Positions 32,670-41,971 of a stretch of DNA of 64,000 bases are shown piece by piece; the first letter of the stretch is position 1, and each line of letters opens with the position of its first letter. Origin of the DNA: Kineosporia sp. NBRC 101731 (lineage in GTDB: Bacteria; Actinomycetota; Actinomycetes; Actinomycetales; Kineosporiaceae); NCBI RefSeq assembly GCF_030269305.1, contig NZ_BSTC01000001.1, forward strand, positions 323,467 through 387,466, in the 5' to 3' direction. The position numbers and the translations under genes were made by a program. Below the pieces are notes generated by a model. It made no database searches, was not told the DNA's origin, and worked only from the letters and a program-made list of their open reading frames with translations.

Positions 32670-33275
32670 TCAGCGCGCGTAGGCCCGCAGGAAGGTGTCG
32701 ACGCCGTCGCGAACCGAGGTCTCGAAGGTCTCGGCGGTGATGCGCAGAGTGCCGAGGGCGGTCAGACCCGGTAGTTCGGCGTTCACGAGCACCACGAACT
32801 GGCGGGCCGCCTTCACCGGGTCGGCGACCTGAAGGCGCCCGGCGTTGCCCAGCATGGCCAGGCGCCCAGCCAGGGCCTCGTGCATCGGCCGCACCGCACG
32901 GGTCTGCACCATGGTGAAAATCTCCGGATCGCGCCCGATCTCGGCCGTGATCAGGCGATCGAGGAAGACCGAGCAAGGACTGAGGGAGAAGTCGGCCAAC
33001 GCCAGGCCGAGGCGGTAGAGGCCCTCGCGCCAGTCGTCGCCGGAACAGTCCAGCTGGCTGATCGCGCTGAGCGAGGCCTCGTTCTGCTGCTGCGCCGAGT
33101 CGGCCACCGACTCCCGGAACAACTGCTCCTTACCGCCGAAATGGCTGTATACCGTCGGTTTGGAGACGCCGGCGCGGGTGGCGATGGCATCGATACTCGC
33201 GCGCTCGTATCCCTCTTCACCGAAGATCGGTGCCGCTGCGTCAAGGATCTCGCGTTTTCTATCCCTCAGTGCCAC
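32670..33275 (-). CDS. TetR/AcrR-family transcriptional regulator
   Basis: A 201-aa repressor with an N-terminal helix-turn-helix (KREILDAAAPIFGEEGYERASIDAIATRAGVSKPTVYSHFGGKEQLF, residues 8-54) and an all-helical ligand domain. It is divergent from the MFS exporter at 33373, the usual arrangement for a drug-responsive repressor and its pump. The pump is now broken, while this gene looks intact. Confidence 0.9.
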   Translation of the reverse strand: MALRDRKREILDAAAPIFGEEGYERASIDAIATRAGVSKPTVYSHFGGKEQLFRESVADSAQQQNEASLSAISQLDCSGDDWREGLYRLGLALADFSLSPCSVFLDRLITAEIGRDPEIFTMVQTRAVRPMHEALAGRLAMLGNAGRLQVADPVKAARQFVVLVNAELPGLTALGTLRITAETFETSVRDGVDTFLRAYAR

Positions 33276-33335
33276 GTGGTTGATCCTACGGCCAATTTCT
33301 TCTGTCGCACCAGTAATTTCTACCGCACTTATCGG

Positions 33336-33348
33336 TTGATTAAATCAA
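33336..33348. promoter_or_regulatory. Likely TetR operator
   Basis: TTGATT-A-AATCAA is a perfect 13-bp inverted repeat within GGTTGATTAAATCAAACC, between the divergent TetR and MFS genes. A second repeat, CCAGT...ACTGG, follows at about 33350-33371 and reaches the MFS start. Confidence 0.65.
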
Positions 33349-33372
33349 ACCAGTGAGTTTAGTTTGACTGGC

Positions 33373-34525
33373 ATGTTGGTTAACGAAGTGCGGTGGCCTG
33401 CGTTGGCAGCCGTGGCGGCGGTTGCTCTGCTGGCGGTGCTGGACGGCACGGTGGTGGCCGTGGCGCTCAACTCGCTGGCCGGATCTTTCGAGGCGCGTCT
33501 CGACCAGGTGGTGTGGGTGACCATCGGCTACCTGCTCGCCGTAGCGGCCGTGTTGCCGGTGCTCGGCTACCTGACCGCGAGGTTCGGCGCCCGGATGGTG
33601 TTCGTGGCCGGACTGCTGATCTTCCTGGCCGGCTCCGGCCTCACGGCGCTGGCCTGGTCGGTGCCGACGCTGATCACGTTCCGGGTGATCCAGGGGGTGG
33701 GTGGGGGCCTGATCGAGCCCACGGCCATGACCCTAGCCGCCGGGCTGGCGCCGACGCGGCAACTCGGCCGTGTCATGGGGGTGATGTCGATGATCATCAA
33801 CGTGGCCCGGTGCTCGGCCCGCTCGTCGGTGGCCTGCTGCTGCAGACCGGTCACTGGCAGTGGATCTTCCTGATCAACCTGCCCCTGGGTGCCCTGGTGC
33901 TGCTGGCCGTCCTCGGTGCCACCCGGGAAAGCACTTCCGCCGCTCAGGTATCCGTCCCGAAGGCCGACGGTCCCGGTCTACTGCTGCTGACCGTGGGGTT
34001 CGTCGGGGTGCTCTTCGCTCTGAACCGCTCCGGTGAGGCAGGCATGAGCCCGCCCGTCGTGCTGGTGGGCGGGCTCGGGGCTCTCCTGCTGGCCACCTAC
34101 GTGCCGTACGCGGCTCGCATCAGCCGGGAGGGACGTTCGCCCGCCCTGGATCTGCGACTGCTGGCCCGACCTGGGTTCGGGGCGAGCACAGCCGTGATGG
34201 GACTGGTCGGTCTGGTCATGTTCGCCCAGCTCACGGCCCTGCCGTTGTTCGCCGCGCAGCGTTTTGGACTGACCGGTCTCAGACAGGGTGTGCTGGTCAG
34301 CGCGCTCGGTCTAGGCCTTCTGGTCTCGATGAGTGCCGGCGGGCGGCTGAGTGACAGCGTCGGGGCGAGGCCCTTGGTCATGGGCGGGGCGGCGGTGACC
34401 TTCGCCGCGGTGCTGGGCTTCGTCGTGACGCTGCTGGGGCTGCTGCCGGCCGTCACCCAGAACTGGGTGACCTGGCTGTTTCTGGTGGTGGCGGGAGTCC
34501 AGGTGATCGTATTCGGTCTGGGCTC
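33373..34525 (+). pseudogene. DHA2-type MFS exporter, frameshifted and 3'-truncated
   Basis: The first frame encodes the N-terminal helices of an EmrB/QacA-type exporter (LDGTVVAVALNSL, then FRVIQGVGGGLIEPTAM). Near 33808 the expected INVAPVLGPLVGG is interrupted: GTGGCCCGGTGC needs one more C to stay in frame. Homology continues in the second frame (PLVGGLLLQTGHWQWIFLINLPLG) to about 34525. There it runs into the 3' end of the convergent reductase gene and stops at 34571, about 90-110 residues short. So both a 1-bp frameshift and a C-terminal loss are present. It would have been controlled by the TetR protein. Confidence 0.8.
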
Positions 34526-35305
34526 TCAGCTTTTGACCAGAGGGCAGCTGCCGCACTTCTCCTCGCCCTGACGGTAGAAGAGGCAGCACATGCCCCGCAC
34601 CGGGTCGAGTATCGGCTGCCCGGCACCGTTCTCGGCGATGCGCACGGTGCCGCGCCGACGGATCGGCGCTCCCTGTGCCACCAGGGCGTCGAGGAAGAGC
34701 TGCCCGGCGGCCCGGCCGGCCTCCTGACTGCCTCCGGCCGGCAGCGGGCTCTTGGTGGTCGGACCGAGCACGGAGTCGGCGACCTGGTTCCACATGGCGA
34801 CGGTGCCGTACCGGATGCTCGTGTGGATCTGCTCGATCAGCGGGGCCAGGGTGGCGTGGGCGCCCTGGGCGGCCCACACGACCAGCGCGGCCAGGTCTTC
34901 GACGACCTCGACACCCGGAGCGCCGACCAGCGGGTCGTCGGGCAGAACGGCGAAGCGCCCGGAGCGGACGGCGATCTGCTCCACGAGTCCGTCCTCGTCG
35001 AGGCGCAGCATCAGGGAGTCGGGGCTGACGTCGTAGGCCTGGCCGGTGGTGGCGATCGCGATGCCGAGACGCCCGGCCGCCGCATATCCGAGGCTCCCGA
35101 TCAGGCGCGCACCGACGACGGCGGGGCCGTACCCGTGGTGCGGACCGTCCGACGCCAGCATGGCCTCGATCACCTCACGCGGTGTGAACCATGGGCCACT
35201 CTGCGAAACGCGGGAGTAGTGCTCGGCCGCGTACGAGTGCGGGCGGTCGGGGTCGAGGGTGCGCAGGCGCTCGGCCAGCAATTCCACCGGGTTGACACTG
35301 ATCAC
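34526..35305 (-). CDS. (2Fe-2S) siderophore-iron reductase, FhuF-like
   Basis: A protein of about 259 aa whose C-terminus carries CC-x9-C-x2-C (residues about 243-256), the unusual cluster motif of FhuF-type reductases. These release iron in the cytosol by reducing the ferric siderophore. The rest resembles IucA/IucC-associated reductases (YGPAVVGARLIGSLGYAAAGRLG). GTG 35305 is chosen as the domain-based start; the frame extends to 35416 without a domain. It is divergent from the siderophore operon across an iron box, so iron limitation should induce both. Confidence 0.85.
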   Translation of the reverse strand: MISVNPVELLAERLRTLDPDRPHSYAAEHYSRVSQSGPWFTPREVIEAMLASDGPHHGYGPAVVGARLIGSLGYAAAGRLGIAIATTGQAYDVSPDSLMLRLDEDGLVEQIAVRSGRFAVLPDDPLVGAPGVEVVEDLAALVVWAAQGAHATLAPLIEQIHTSIRYGTVAMWNQVADSVLGPTTKSPLPAGGSQEAGRAAGQLFLDALVAQGAPIRRRGTVRIAENGAGQPILDPVRGMCCLFYRQGEEKCGSCPLVKS

Positions 35306-35417
35306 TTTAGGTGACCTGCCAGTAGGTCCAGTAGGTCGGGGGAGCCTGCCAACGGCATGATGAACTGCCAAGACGACGCCTCCTCCGAATGGCCCGGCGT
35401 AACTGCGTGCAGCCACT

Positions 35418-35440
35418 ATAAGGTAAGGCTTGCCTTAATC
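35418..35440. promoter_or_regulatory. Iron box (IdeR/DmdR/DtxR type)
   Basis: AAGGTAAGGCTTGCCTTAA (35421-35439 with flanks) has the core palindrome TAAGGC-TT-GCCTTA at 35424-35437. It matches the pattern of actinobacterial DtxR-family sites (TTAGGTTAGGCTAACCTAA-like). It lies in the 341-bp region between the reductase (minus) and the ATP-grasp gene (plus). Iron-loaded regulator would repress both. The rest of 35306-35646 shows no gene. Confidence 0.85.
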
Positions 35441-35646
35441 TTGCGTCGGCGCGGGGTCGTTCCTGGGGGTTCTTCAGCGGTGTTACGTCATGTATCCAGC
35501 AGGTACCTGTCGGCGGCCGGCGTCTCGTTCTTGAGGGCCGGATCTGGTGACATTGCGTCATGTCGGGAAAGCTCTGCGCCGACGGGCTGCCGCCGGGGAT
35601 CCCCAGAACTTCCCGGAGCCTTTGAAGCCGTGCTGGAGTGATCCAC

Positions 35647-36840
35647 ATGGCTGTGGTTCTGCTTGCCCGTAATCCCACCGATTCCGTGACCCACGGGCTG
35701 CTTCCGGCCGCCCATGATCTGGGGCTCCCGCTGCGGGTGCTGACCGACGACCCGCAGGCTCACCGCGACGCCTACGGCGTCCTCAGTGAACGTCTGGGCC
35801 ACCCCGAAGTGGTCGGTTGTGATGTGCGGGACGTCCGTGCGGTGCTGGCCACGATCGAGGCCACCGGCAGGCCCCTCGGCGTGGTCAGTAACAGCGATCA
35901 CCTGCAGGTCCAGACCGCTCTGATCGCCCACTACCTGGAGCTGCCGGGCAAGGATTGGCGCTCGGCCCAGCGCGCCCGCGACAAGGGGCTGATGCGGGCC
36001 AGGCTGCGGTCGGCCGGGCTGGATGACACGTACTGCCACCGTCTCGTGCCGGAAAGCGCACTCCCGGAAGAAGTTTCTTTCCCGGTCGTGCTCAAACCCG
36101 CAGAAGGCGTCGCCAGTGAAGACGTCGTGATGGTGCGTGACCGCGCTGAACTGGTGAGCCGGGTCGATGAGGTGCGGCGCCGGCGCGATGGTGACCTGCT
36201 GCTGGAAGGGCTGCTCGAAGGCCCGCTGCACACGCTCGAGACCTTCGGTGACGGCGAGCGCCTGCGGGTGCTCGGTGGGTGGCAGACCCGGGTGTCGCCC
36301 CCGCCGTACTTCATCGAGGAGCGCCTGACCTGGAACCCCTCACCCGAACCGGCGGTGGTGAAGGTCGTGCTCGGGCAGCTCGAGCGGCTCGGCGCGGGTT
36401 TCGGGGCCTGTCACACGGAGTTCGTTCTCACCGGCGACGGCCCCCGGATCGTCGAGGTCAACGATCGGCTGATCGGCGATCACTGCGATTTCGCCATGGC
36501 CCGGCTGACCGGGGAGCCGCTGTTCCACGACCTGTTCCGCCTGCTGATCGGTGAGCCGTTGAAAGAGCCTCCGGCGCAACCGGTACGGCGGGCGGGGGTG
36601 GTGCACTGGGTGCTGGTTGACCGCGACGGAGTGCTGCGTTCGGCCCCGGGAGAGTTCACCGAGCAGCGGGGTGAGTACCGCCTGGACTACCGGCCGATGA
36701 AAGACGTCGGCAGTGCGGTGCGGGTGACCGGTACGAACCGCGACTACCTCGGTTCGGTCACCGTCACCGGGCCCGCTCCGGACGGTGTGGAGGCTGTGAC
36801 CGGTGAATTCCTGGCCGGTGGACACTGGGTGATCGCGTGA
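35647..36840 (+). CDS. ATP-grasp ligase of the siderophore operon (PvsA-like)
   Basis: A protein of about 397 aa with the ATP-grasp fold. The lid-domain strand is FPVVLKPAEGVASEDVVMV (about 144-162), then DLLLEGLLEGPLHTLETF. The Mg-binding end is RIVEVNDRLIGDHCDF (E-x-N). Such ligases join an amino acid to a carboxylate through an acyl phosphate. Here it is the first gene before two NIS synthetases, the role PvsA plays in vibrioferrin assembly. ATG 35647 follows GGAG by 8 nt. The stop overlaps the next start. The substrate is unknown. Confidence 0.85.
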   Translation: MAVVLLARNPTDSVTHGLLPAAHDLGLPLRVLTDDPQAHRDAYGVLSERLGHPEVVGCDVRDVRAVLATIEATGRPLGVVSNSDHLQVQTALIAHYLELPGKDWRSAQRARDKGLMRARLRSAGLDDTYCHRLVPESALPEEVSFPVVLKPAEGVASEDVVMVRDRAELVSRVDEVRRRRDGDLLLEGLLEGPLHTLETFGDGERLRVLGGWQTRVSPPPYFIEERLTWNPSPEPAVVKVVLGQLERLGAGFGACHTEFVLTGDGPRIVEVNDRLIGDHCDFAMARLTGEPLFHDLFRLLIGEPLKEPPAQPVRRAGVVHWVLVDRDGVLRSAPGEFTEQRGEYRLDYRPMKDVGSAVRVTGTNRDYLGSVTVTGPAPDGVEAVTGEFLAGGHWVIA

Positions 36841-38708
36841 GGTCCGGTCGTCGCCCGGCCCCCGCGCCGGTGCCCGGGTGGGAACGAGACCTGGTGCTGC
36901 GCCTGGGCACGGCTCTCCTGCGGGAAGATGTCGCGGCTCTTCGTACGCGGGGGCAGCTCCTGCCGGCGGCGGGGGCGAAGGTGGCCGGGCGGCGGCAGGA
37001 GCTGCGATCGTCGATCGGCTGGACTCCCCGGGTCGAGGCCCGGGAGCGGAACACCGATCTGTGGCTGGCTCTGAACGGCCTGCGGATGCCGGTGCGGGTG
37101 GGCTCTCCGTCGCGCGGTGACCTGGTCAGTGACCTGGTGATGCGGGAATCCCGGGTGATCCGGGTGAGTCCGACCGCGCGTACCGAGGCGACCCGGCTGA
37201 GCGCGGTGGTGCACGTACTGGAGTCCGAGCTGCTCGACGGCGTGGCCCCGGCGCTGGAGGCCGAGTACCGCACCGGGTTCCGGGCCTTGCTGGCCGAGGC
37301 CCGGGCCGCAGCCGCGGCGGCGCAGGTACGGCGTCAGTACCGGCCCGAGGTGATGGGACGGCTGCGCGTGGCCTGGACCGGACTCGCCGGTGAGAACAAT
37401 GTGATGGCGGTGCCGGCTGAGGACCCCCCGGTCGAGGACAGCGGGACCGTGGACGCGGCCACCGCCCGGGCCTGGGAGATCACCGAGACCCTGGCCGCTC
37501 ACCGAGACCATCCGATCTACCCGCTCTCGGTGGCCCGCGTCGGCCTGCGCCGGGCCGACCTGCGGCGCTGGGCCCCCGAGCACGCGCCGCGTTTCGGTCT
37601 GCGCTGGGTCTGCGTACCGCGGGAGCACGTCCGGTCTTCCGGCGAACTACCCGGCTGGTGGCCGGGTTCGACCGATGTCGCCTTCCCCGTGCACCCGGCT
37701 ATGTCGAAAGAATTACTGGCCGAGATGCTGCCGGTGCCCTGGCAGCCGCTTGCGGCCCCCAGACTGCAGGCGCGCCCGACCCTTTCCATGCGCACGGTGG
37801 TGCCGGAAGCCGATCGGTCGGTGCATCTCAAGGTGCCCATGCCGATGCGCACCCTGGGCCGGCTGAACCTGCGCCTGGTCAGCCACGCCTCGCTGGCCGA
37901 CGGGGCCGTGCTGACCCGGAGCCTGCGCGGTCTGCTGGAGAGGGACGAGCAGTTCCGCGACACCGTGCTGACGGCGGACGAGACCACCTGGCTGCACGCG
38001 GACAACCACCTCGCCGTGCTCGTGCGCCGCTGGCCGGTCATGGCCGAGGCCCGGGTGCTGCCGGTGGCGGCACTGACGGCCCGGGGATGGGACGGGCGCC
38101 TGCTCGGTGATCTTCTGGCCGACGAGTTCTTCGACGGAGACCTGGACACCTTCTTCGACACCTATCTGCGGACCCTGCTGACCTGGCAGCTCACGCTCTG
38201 GTTGCGCTACGGCATCGTGCACGAGGCCCACCCGCAGAACGTGCTCGTGGTCGTGGACCGGCACGAGGGCGCCCCGCGGGTGCGGCTGTTGCTGCGTGAC
38301 CTGGACAGCTGCCTCATCGATCCGGAACTGGCCGGGCCCGCCCTGGGCGAGTACATGCCGTCGGGTCTCACCGACCACCGCCTGATCTCGAAAGACCCGG
38401 TGGATCTGGCCGCCATGTTCGTCACCACGACCCTCCACCAGTGCGTGGCCTCCGTCCTGATCTCGACGGCGACGGCCCTGGACCGACCGGTGCGACCGCT
38501 GCTGGACCGCGTGCGCCCGGTGCTGCGCGAGCTCGCCGAGATGCACCGGAATGCACGTGACACCGCACTTCTGACCTCGGGAATCATCCTCGCGGAGAGA
38601 CTTCCGGTGAAACGGACTCTGACCGCCGCCACCCTGCTGCCGAAATCTCGTACCGGAGCTGCCGACGTGAACAAGTTCTACGGCGCCGACGCGCCCACCT
38701 ACCTGTGA
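36837..38708 (+). CDS. IucA/IucC-family NIS siderophore synthetase 1
   Basis: A 623-aa NRPS-independent siderophore synthetase that condenses a citrate- or ketoglutarate-type acid with an amine or alcohol using ATP. The ATP-binding motif region is RPTLSMRTVVPEADRSVHLKVPMPMRTLGRLN (about 315-346). The palm motif HEAHPQNVLVV lies near 463 and RDLDS near 485, then the FhuF-like helical C-terminal part. GTG 36837 overlaps the upstream stop (GTGA). The stop overlaps the next gene by 4 nt. Which acid and nucleophile are used cannot be read from sequence. Confidence 0.9.
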   Translation: MRSGRRPAPAPVPGWERDLVLRLGTALLREDVAALRTRGQLLPAAGAKVAGRRQELRSSIGWTPRVEARERNTDLWLALNGLRMPVRVGSPSRGDLVSDLVMRESRVIRVSPTARTEATRLSAVVHVLESELLDGVAPALEAEYRTGFRALLAEARAAAAAAQVRRQYRPEVMGRLRVAWTGLAGENNVMAVPAEDPPVEDSGTVDAATARAWEITETLAAHRDHPIYPLSVARVGLRRADLRRWAPEHAPRFGLRWVCVPREHVRSSGELPGWWPGSTDVAFPVHPAMSKELLAEMLPVPWQPLAAPRLQARPTLSMRTVVPEADRSVHLKVPMPMRTLGRLNLRLVSHASLADGAVLTRSLRGLLERDEQFRDTVLTADETTWLHADNHLAVLVRRWPVMAEARVLPVAALTARGWDGRLLGDLLADEFFDGDLDTFFDTYLRTLLTWQLTLWLRYGIVHEAHPQNVLVVVDRHEGAPRVRLLLRDLDSCLIDPELAGPALGEYMPSGLTDHRLISKDPVDLAAMFVTTTLHQCVASVLISTATALDRPVRPLLDRVRPVLRELAEMHRNARDTALLTSGIILAERLPVKRTLTAATLLPKSRTGAADVNKFYGADAPTYL

Positions 38709-40369
38709 GCGGGCCGATGACCCTGACCGGTAGCAGCTGTGAGGTCGTCACCCGGGACGAGGCGAGCGCAGAGGCCGTCACCGTCGTCGCTCTGCTGAAC
38801 TGCCTGGTGCGGGAGGTCTCCGCCCCGGGCGGCAACGTCGTGCCCGACGGGGCCGATCGGGTGGTCATCACGCTGGAGAAGACCGGTCAGGCCTTGAGTG
38901 CCCGGCTGTATCGGCCGATGATGAATGTTTCCCGTGGAACATTGCAGCCCCGGTTCACCGGCGAGGTCGAGAACAACGGGATCCGGCTCGGCTGGCGTGA
39001 GCTCCTGGTGCTGGTGGATGCGGAACTGACGGCGATCACCGGTGAGACTGCCGGTCACCTGCTGCGGCAGATCGAGGCGTCCCACCAGCTGATCGCCGAT
39101 GCGCTCCAGCACCGGAAGAACCAGCAGTTCTCCCCGGACGTCTACCTCGACCTCGAGCAGTCACTCCTGGCCGGGCACCGCTACCACCCGGCTCCCAAGG
39201 CCCGTTCCGGCCCGGCGGACGAGGTACGGCAGTATGCGCCCGAGCTGGGCGCCCGCTTCCAGCTACGTCACCTGGCCGTACGGTCCGAATTGGTCCGCGA
39301 GATCCATCTTCCCGGCGCGCCTCCCGACAGTGACGCGGCCCCGGCCGGATACCGCCGGTTGCCACTGCACCCCTGGCAGTACGCGATCCTGCTGCGCGGC
39401 GACGAACTGCCCGCCGCGCTCGCGGACGGCCGGGCGATCGACCTGGGTCCGAGCGGGCCGTGGATGCGTCCCACCTCGTCGGTGCGCACGGTCGCCGCCG
39501 ACGACTCGGAATTCGTGAAACTCAGCCTGAGCGTGCTGATCACCAACTGCCTGCGGATCAATCCGTGGCACGAGGTACAGGCCGCCGTCACCCTGGCCGG
39601 TCTGCTCGAGCCGTTGCGCCGCGAGCTGGCCACCCGGTTCCCGGGCACGGTGATGCTGCGGGAGACCTCAGGGCTGACGGCCGATCTGGGGCCGGGCACG
39701 ACCGATCAGCTAGGGGTGATCCGGCGCGAGGGACTGGCCGGCCGGTTGCGCCCCGACGTGCTGGCGGTGCCCTCTGCGGCGCTGGCCGAGCCCTTGCCCC
39801 ACCCAGTAGTGCGGCAGTTGCTCGATCGCCTGGCCGGTGACCGCGCCCGGCTGCTGGACTGGTGGCAGCACTACCTGGGGCTGCTGCTGCCGCCGGTGCT
39901 GCACGCGTACGCCCGGCACGGGGTGGTGTTCGAGGCGCACCTGCAGAACGTCGTGATCGGGCTCGACGGCGACGGTCAGCCCGTGCAGCTCGTCCTGCGG
40001 GACCTGGAGGGTGTGAAGCTGGTGCGGGAGCTGCGCGGCGAGGATCTGGCTGCGATGCCCGAGCCGGTGCGGGCTCACGTCGGCACTCCCCGGAACCGGG
40101 GCTGGGACCGGGTCGGCTACTGCCTGCTGGCCAACCACGTGGGTGGGCTGATCTCGGCGCTGGCCGACCGGGCCCCGGACGCCGAGCCGGCGCTGTGGGC
40201 GGCCGTGCACGACCAGTTGGCCGAGGTCGAGCCCTTCGACGAGCTGCAGGCCGTGCTGGCCGGTGAGCCGGTGCCGGTCAAGACCAATCTGCTCACCCGC
40301 TGGCGTTCCGCCGCCGACCGGGACAGCGGTTACGTGCCGCTCTACCTACCGCTGGGGCCTGTTCCGTAG
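38705..40369 (+). CDS. IucA/IucC-family NIS siderophore synthetase 2
   Basis: The second synthetase, 554 aa. It has AGHRYHPAPKARSG (about 159-172), the start of the nucleotide site, then WMRPTSSVRTVA (about 256), FEAHLQNVVI (about 413) and RDLEG (about 435). It differs strongly from synthetase 1, so the two probably act in succession on different carboxyl groups. GTG 38705 overlaps the upstream stop. The downstream hairpin ends the operon. No decarboxylase, monooxygenase or exporter gene follows. Confidence 0.9.
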   Translation: MSGPMTLTGSSCEVVTRDEASAEAVTVVALLNCLVREVSAPGGNVVPDGADRVVITLEKTGQALSARLYRPMMNVSRGTLQPRFTGEVENNGIRLGWRELLVLVDAELTAITGETAGHLLRQIEASHQLIADALQHRKNQQFSPDVYLDLEQSLLAGHRYHPAPKARSGPADEVRQYAPELGARFQLRHLAVRSELVREIHLPGAPPDSDAAPAGYRRLPLHPWQYAILLRGDELPAALADGRAIDLGPSGPWMRPTSSVRTVAADDSEFVKLSLSVLITNCLRINPWHEVQAAVTLAGLLEPLRRELATRFPGTVMLRETSGLTADLGPGTTDQLGVIRREGLAGRLRPDVLAVPSAALAEPLPHPVVRQLLDRLAGDRARLLDWWQHYLGLLLPPVLHAYARHGVVFEAHLQNVVIGLDGDGQPVQLVLRDLEGVKLVRELRGEDLAAMPEPVRAHVGTPRNRGWDRVGYCLLANHVGGLISALADRAPDAEPALWAAVHDQLAEVEPFDELQAVLAGEPVPVKTNLLTRWRSAADRDSGYVPLYLPLGPVP

Positions 40370-40405
40370 GTTCCTGCAATTTCGTAGGTTCCTGAAACAG
40401 GCCCC
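40354..40405. terminator. Terminator between the siderophore operon and convergent gene
   Basis: Arms GGGGCCTGTT / AACAGGCCCC (40354-40363, 40396-40405). The loop contains the 12-bp direct repeat CGTAGGTTCCTG twice (40365-40376 and 40383-40394), the first copy holding the synthetase stop codon. Confidence 0.7.
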
Positions 40406-40413
40406 ACCGGGCC

Positions 40414-41811
40414 TTACTTGGTGACCGGGAAGAACAACTGCGCGTAGAGCTTGGCGACGGTGTTGTAGTAGCCCGTCGGCCAGCTGTCCGCGGCCGGGGC
40501 GGGTGCGGTGGAGCCGGTCTGGCCGCCCACCACCCCGGAACCCCGGATGATGTACTTGTCGCCGTCGCTCACCAGAGCCAGCTTGGCCTCGCTGGCCGTG
40601 GTGGCGCCGCCGCAACGTGACGACCAGCCCGCCATCACCTCGGCGGTGCCGTCGCTGTCCAGGTCACGGATCTTCAGGCCGTTCTTGGCGAACCCGGCCT
40701 GTCCACCGGCCCGGCCGCTCTTGCACTGCGGCAGGTCGGGGTCGGTCATGGAGCGCAGCACCTGAGGGTCTTTGGTCTCCAGACGGGCGACCTGGATCAC
40801 CTTCAGCGTGGTCTTGCCCCGCGAGTTCGGCACCTTGATCGTGACGGCGAGGTTCTTGCCGTTGGTGTCCTGCCAGGAGAACGCCGACACGATCTGGCCG
40901 CCGGCCGAGACACCCGCCCGCTGGAGCAGGCGCGACGCGGTCACCCGCTTCACGTTCGACAGGCCCTTCGGGTCCGAACCGCTGAGCGCGGTGCTCGGGG
41001 TGGTGGTCTCGGGTGCTGCGGTGGGCGTCTCGTCGGGACTGCTGCCCCGGCCGCTGAGCAGCGCGACCAGCACGATGAGCAGCACCACGAGGCCACCGGC
41101 CACGCCGATGAGTACGAAACGGGCCTCGGGCACCTGCACCGTGAGGAACTGCTGCAGGGGGCTCTTGTCACCACCGCCCGCGGGTTCCGGGGCCGGGGCG
41201 GGAGCAGGGGCCGGCCGGGCGGGCTTAGCGGTCTGCGGGGCCCGGCCCTGCTGCGCCAGTACCTCGTCGGGCAGGGGGATCGGGCCGCTGAACGTGGCCC
41301 AGATGTCGCCGTTCTGCGGTGGGGCGTAGGCGTTGCGGTCTTCGGGCACCGAACGCCGGGGCTTGGCGGGCTTCACCGGCGGCTTCGGGGGCTCCGGCGC
41401 GGCCACCCGCCGGATCGGCGCCTTGGCCGGCTTCGGACCAGCCGGTGCGACGCCGGAAGGCGTCGCCTCCGCCGGGGGAGCCTGCGGGGCCGCGGGAAGG
41501 CCGTAGGCGTCGAGTGCCGTGCCGTCGCCGAGCATCGGCAACTCCATCGTCACGGCAGCGTTCTGCGGCGCGACGAAGTCGGCCGGCGGCATCTCGGCCG
41601 GCGGCTGGTTGTCCGGTGCCGGAGGTGGCGGATAGGTGCGGGTGGGATCGTCCGCCCCGGGACGATAGAGCTCCGTGTCGTACGGATCTGACCCCTCGTC
41701 GTCCGAGGACGCTCCGGAAGATCCGGAGGAGGCGTCGCGCTCTTCGTCGCGAACCCGCACTCGACCGGGCTCCGGCGGGCGGGTCCACCAGGGCCCCTGC
41801 TCGTCGTCCAC
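40414..41811 (-). CDS. Single-pass membrane protein with proline-rich cytoplasmic half
   Basis: A 465-aa protein. Residues 1 to about 230 are disordered and rich in Pro, Ala and acidic residues. A TM helix (FVLIGVAGGLVVLLIVLVALLSG, about 235-257) is followed by a Ser/Thr/Pro linker and a soluble extracytoplasmic domain of about 170 residues with two cysteines and an FG-GAP-like IRDLDSDGTAEVM. I do not recognise a family; the layout resembles envelope or division-associated actinomycete proteins. GTG 41811 follows GGAAGGGG by 9 nt. Confidence 0.7.
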   Translation of the reverse strand: MDDEQGPWWTRPPEPGRVRVRDEERDASSGSSGASSDDEGSDPYDTELYRPGADDPTRTYPPPPAPDNQPPAEMPPADFVAPQNAAVTMELPMLGDGTALDAYGLPAAPQAPPAEATPSGVAPAGPKPAKAPIRRVAAPEPPKPPVKPAKPRRSVPEDRNAYAPPQNGDIWATFSGPIPLPDEVLAQQGRAPQTAKPARPAPAPAPAPEPAGGGDKSPLQQFLTVQVPEARFVLIGVAGGLVVLLIVLVALLSGRGSSPDETPTAAPETTTPSTALSGSDPKGLSNVKRVTASRLLQRAGVSAGGQIVSAFSWQDTNGKNLAVTIKVPNSRGKTTLKVIQVARLETKDPQVLRSMTDPDLPQCKSGRAGGQAGFAKNGLKIRDLDSDGTAEVMAGWSSRCGGATTASEAKLALVSDGDKYIIRGSGVVGGQTGSTAPAPAADSWPTGYYNTVAKLYAQLFFPVTK

Positions 41812-41971
41812 GTGCCGTTACCCCTTCCACAGCCACTCGAACCGCTGACCGCCGGCTACTTCCGGCAGGTGGCCCACGTGGCTCTCGACCAGATTCGATC
41901 CTCCCACGCTCGCCCGGGTACTGCTGTCCGCAGTGCGGCCAGGGAACCGGAAGCGCTCAACCTGATGACTC

